A DNA stretch of 5,637 nucleotides, taken from contig DRTC01000475.1 in assembly GCA_011372345.1 (NCBI GenBank), positions 1 through 5,637 of the forward strand, given 5' to 3'. Source of the stretch: Candidatus Cloacimonadota bacterium (GTDB taxonomy: Bacteria; Cloacimonadota; Cloacimonadia; Cloacimonadales; TCS61). The notes under the pieces were generated by a model. That model was not told where the DNA came from and did no database searches. It saw nothing but the letters and a program-made list of their open reading frames with translations. Shown here piece after piece: positions 5,610 through 5,637 of this stretch (its first letter is position 1; each line of letters starts with the position of its first letter). A program made the position numbers and the translations under genes.

Positions 5610-5637
5610 ACTGATGAATCACTTAATGACCTCTATC
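5581..5637 (+). CDS. Possible 5' end of a divergent gene (unrecognised)
   Basis: From the ATG at 5581-5583 a plus-strand frame stays open for 19 codons to the window edge, reading MYEILPEIWKLMNHLMTSI. The residue mix looks protein-like, but the fragment is too short to assign. AAAAGG at 5561-5566 is rather far (14 bases) to be a convincing ribosome binding site. If real, the gene is divergent from the endonuclease with only 50 bases between the starts, and it could be a regulator or unrelated. All three minus-strand frames contain stops near the window edge, so no minus-strand gene continues in from the right. Confidence 0.22.
   Translation, partial: MYEILPEIWKLMNHLMTSI

Overview
All five well-supported genes in this window lie on the minus strand, so they are read here from high to low coordinates. 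The sequence is bacterial and AT-rich. The right-hand end is clearly poorer in GC than the left: hand-counted 60-base samples give about 45-52% in glnS and holB, 38% in the acetyltransferase and 18-33% in the restriction-modification genes. Shine-Dalgarno-type AGGA/GGAG sites precede glnS, the acetyltransferase gene and the methyltransferase gene. A GlnRS-type glnS, a clamp-loader delta-prime gene and many short palindromic dispersed-looking repeats would suit the FCB group (for example Cloacimonadota or Bacteroidota-like lineages). That placement is an impression and is not shown by the sequence.

From right to left: an AT-rich leader (5531-5637) may also contain the first codons of a divergent gene. 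A two-gene type II restriction-modification operon follows, with the probable endonuclease (4694-5530) first and a beta-class DNA methyltransferase (3897-4691) starting 2 bases after it. A 210-base gap (3687-3896) holds a compact inverted repeat and a long-range inverted repeat. Next is a GNAT N-acetyltransferase of the RimJ/RimL type (3120-3686). A second gap (2823-3119) holds a roughly 210-base nested palindromic element and a CGCAAAG repeat. The housekeeping pair holB (1704-2822) and glnS (1-1643, last few codons cut by the window edge) completes the window, with a perfect 16-bp palindrome between them.

holB and glnS serve replication and translation and are probably ordinary chromosomal background. 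The acetyltransferase and the restriction-modification pair look like accessory genes. The acetyltransferase is bracketed by two copies of the same pair of repeat half-sites, one copy compact (39 bases) and one expanded (206 bases) by a cluster of hairpins. This nested repeat architecture, and the endonuclease with its non-canonical catalytic motif and absent ribosome binding site, are the most interesting things here. I found no RNA gene, CRISPR array, transposase or convincing rho-independent terminator.
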